Positions 62,555 to 64,000 of a DNA stretch of 64,000 bases are shown in pieces (the first letter of the stretch is position 1; each line of letters starts with the position of its first letter). The notes under the pieces are model-generated. The model did not search any database, was not told the origin of the DNA, and worked only from the letters and a program-made list of their open reading frames with translations. The stretch comes from Deinococcus radiopugnans ATCC 19172 (GTDB taxonomy: Bacteria; Deinococcota; Deinococci; Deinococcales; Deinococcaceae): NCBI RefSeq assembly GCF_006335125.1, contig NZ_VDMO01000001.1, positions 62,001-126,000 on the forward strand, in the 5' to 3' direction. Position numbers and translations under genes: made by a program.

Positions 62555-63955
62555 ATGACCCTGCTCATCAAGAACGGCCAGATCGTCACGGCACAACAGC
62601 AGTACGCGGCAGACATTCTGATCGAGGGCGAGACCATTGCCATGATCGGGGAGAACCTGATTGCGCCGGAGGGCATCGAGACCATCGACGCGGCGGGGCA
62701 CTACGTTTTTCCCGGCTTTATCGATCCGCACGTGCACGTCCACCTGCCGTTCATGGGCACGTTTGCCAAGGACACCCACGCCACCGCGTCCCAGGCCGCG
62801 CTGATCGGCGGCACCACCACCTTCATCGAGATGCTGGCCCCCGCCGGCAGCGATGAACTGCGCGACGGCTGGAACACCTGGACGGGGATGGCCAAGAACA
62901 GCAGCGCCTGCGACTACACCTTCCACATCGGCGTGACGCGCTGGGACGGAGAGACCGAGCAAACCCTACGTGAACTGGTGGCGGACGGCATGACCTCGTT
63001 CAAGGTGTTTCTGGCCTACAAGGGTGCGTTCGGCATCGAGGACAGCGCCCTGTTCAACACGCTGACGCTGGCGAAAGAACTGGGCGTGGTGGTCACCGCC
63101 CACTGCGAGAACGCCGAGCTGGTGTCGCAACTTCAGGCCAAGCTGCTGGCGGAAGGCAAGACGGGGTCCGGGTGGCACGAACCCAGCCGCCCCGAACAGG
63201 TGGAGGCCGACGGCACCGCCCATTTCGCCACCTTTCTGGAGATGACCGGGGCGGAGGGCTACGTGGTTCACCTCTCGAACGCCAAAGCCCTGAAAGCCGC
63301 GCTGGACGCCCGTAAACGCGGCGTGAACATCCATATCGAGTCCGTGATCCCCCATTTCCTGCTGGACAAGACGTTTGCCGAGCGCCCCGGCGTGGAGGGC
63401 GCGAAATACGTGATGAGTCCGCCGCTGCGCGACAAATTAAACCAGGCGGCGCTGTGGCAGGCGCTCAAGGACGGCGAGATCGATACGGTGGCCACCGATC
63501 ACTGCCCCTTCGACGTGGCGCAAAAGCACATGGGGGACAATAATTTTACCCTGATTCCCAACGGTATTCCCGCCATCGAAGACCGCGTGAACCTGCTGTA
63601 CACCTACGGCGTCAGTCGGGGCGGCCTGAGCCTGAACCGTTTCGTGGACGCCGCCAGCACCCGCGCGGCGCAGATTTTCGGGCTGTACCCGAAGAAGGGC
63701 GCGATCGAGGTGGGCTCAGACGCCGATCTGGTGATCTACGATCCGCAGTACCGGGGCACCATCAGCGCGGCCACGTCACACGTCAACAACGACTACAGCG
63801 GCTTCGAGGGCTTCGAGATCGACGGGCGGCCCCGCGTGGTCACGGTGCGCGGGCAGGTCGCCGTGCGCGACGGCCAGTTTGTGGGCGAACCGGGGCGTGG
63901 GCAGTTGCTGCGGCGCTCACCGCGCCCGGCACCGCGGCAAAAGGTTCCGGGTTGA
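62555..63955 (+). CDS. hydA: Dihydropyrimidinase (D-hydantoinase family)
   Basis: 466 residues. Metal ligands: 'GFIDPHVHVHLPFMGTFAKD', the carboxylated Lys in 'MTSFKVFLAYKGAFG' near 150, 'VVTAHCENAELV', 'YVVHLSNAKAL' and the Asp in 'DTVATDHCPFDVA'. It opens dihydrouracil or dihydrothymine to the N-carbamoyl acid, the step after PreTA. GTGAGGACGC lies before the ATG at 62555. Sixty-eight bp after preA; the beta-ureidopropionase expected next may lie beyond the window. Confidence 0.93.
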   Translation: MTLLIKNGQIVTAQQQYAADILIEGETIAMIGENLIAPEGIETIDAAGHYVFPGFIDPHVHVHLPFMGTFAKDTHATASQAALIGGTTTFIEMLAPAGSDELRDGWNTWTGMAKNSSACDYTFHIGVTRWDGETEQTLRELVADGMTSFKVFLAYKGAFGIEDSALFNTLTLAKELGVVVTAHCENAELVSQLQAKLLAEGKTGSGWHEPSRPEQVEADGTAHFATFLEMTGAEGYVVHLSNAKALKAALDARKRGVNIHIESVIPHFLLDKTFAERPGVEGAKYVMSPPLRDKLNQAALWQALKDGEIDTVATDHCPFDVAQKHMGDNNFTLIPNGIPAIEDRVNLLYTYGVSRGGLSLNRFVDAASTRAAQIFGLYPKKGAIEVGSDADLVIYDPQYRGTISAATSHVNNDYSGFEGFEIDGRPRVVTVRGQVAVRDGQFVGEPGRGQLLRRSPRPAPRQKVPG

Positions 63956-64000
63956 CGGCCGCCGCGCCCGTGCCGACGCTGCGGGGAACGGGGCAGCCGG

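Noticed and set aside
63956..64000. Start of another gene at the right edge
   Set aside because: Too short to judge; no ribosome site or family text visible.

Overview
The window looks like chromosomal (or large-replicon) DNA of a Deinococcus species. This is judged from the high GC content, the many -10 boxes of the form TANNNT lying 5-8 nt in front of a start codon (leaderless genes, well known in this genus), a class II UvrA2, short structured dispersed repeats, and secreted proteins of a Deinococcus type. No rRNA, tRNA, CRISPR array or prophage was seen.

Layout. 1-4267 (minus): four secreted proteins in a lower-GC operon. One is pilus-chaperone-like, one subunit-like, and one is a large strand-rich protein that runs off the left edge, so together they resemble a chaperone/usher-type assembly locus. 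4268-5177: AT-rich spacer with one possible 48-aa peptide. 5178-7150: Gfo/Idh/MocA oxidoreductase and a degenerate tyrosine recombinase. 7421-10440: two lipoproteins with divergent promoters. 10792-15153: peptide-type ABC importer (binding protein and two permeases, no ATPase) plus a DinB-like protein. 15230-17299: MarR/cupin and TetR/SnoaL divergent pairs. 17379-20945: a SARP/AfsR-type regulator of 1188 aa. 20922-26759: SRPBCC and SnoaL-like genes, divergent from a membrane and secreted-protein operon. 26828-35799: a secreted Cys-repeat protein, cupin, multicopper oxidase, double cupredoxin, thioredoxin, secreted alpha/beta-hydrolase-like protein, GNAT and a membrane protein. 35842-36547: deleted IS4-like element. 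36662-51432: UvrA2, cupin, a broken asparagine-synthetase gene, DUF1206, CBS, SDR, P450, P1 peptidase, GAF-GGDEF, HIBADH-type dehydrogenase, SMP-30 lactonase and an EAL protein. 51543-54443: HTH-PBP regulator, modA, modB (no modC). 54783-59389: CstR-controlled sulfane-sulfur module. 59720-63955: preT-preA-dihydropyrimidinase, i.e. reductive pyrimidine degradation. The last 45 bp hold no gene I can support.

The most striking signal is a promoter architecture repeated between about 9.3 and 33.1 kb: GTCAC-N6-GTCAC-N10-CTANNNT, two half-sites exactly 11 bp apart placed just in front of a -10 box. Eight good copies lie upstream of the lipoproteins, the peptide-binding protein, both sides of the SnoaL/membrane-protein divergence, the multicopper oxidase, the double cupredoxin and the secreted hydrolase-like gene. 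The 11-bp phasing is what OmpR/PhoB- and SARP-type winged helices bind, and a SARP-type regulator lies in the middle of the cluster. I infer a cell-envelope/secreted-protein regulon, possibly controlled by that protein. A second strong signal is a single CsoR/CstR-type palindrome acting as the spacer of two face-to-face promoters at 56326-56358, which would switch both arms of the sulfur module together.
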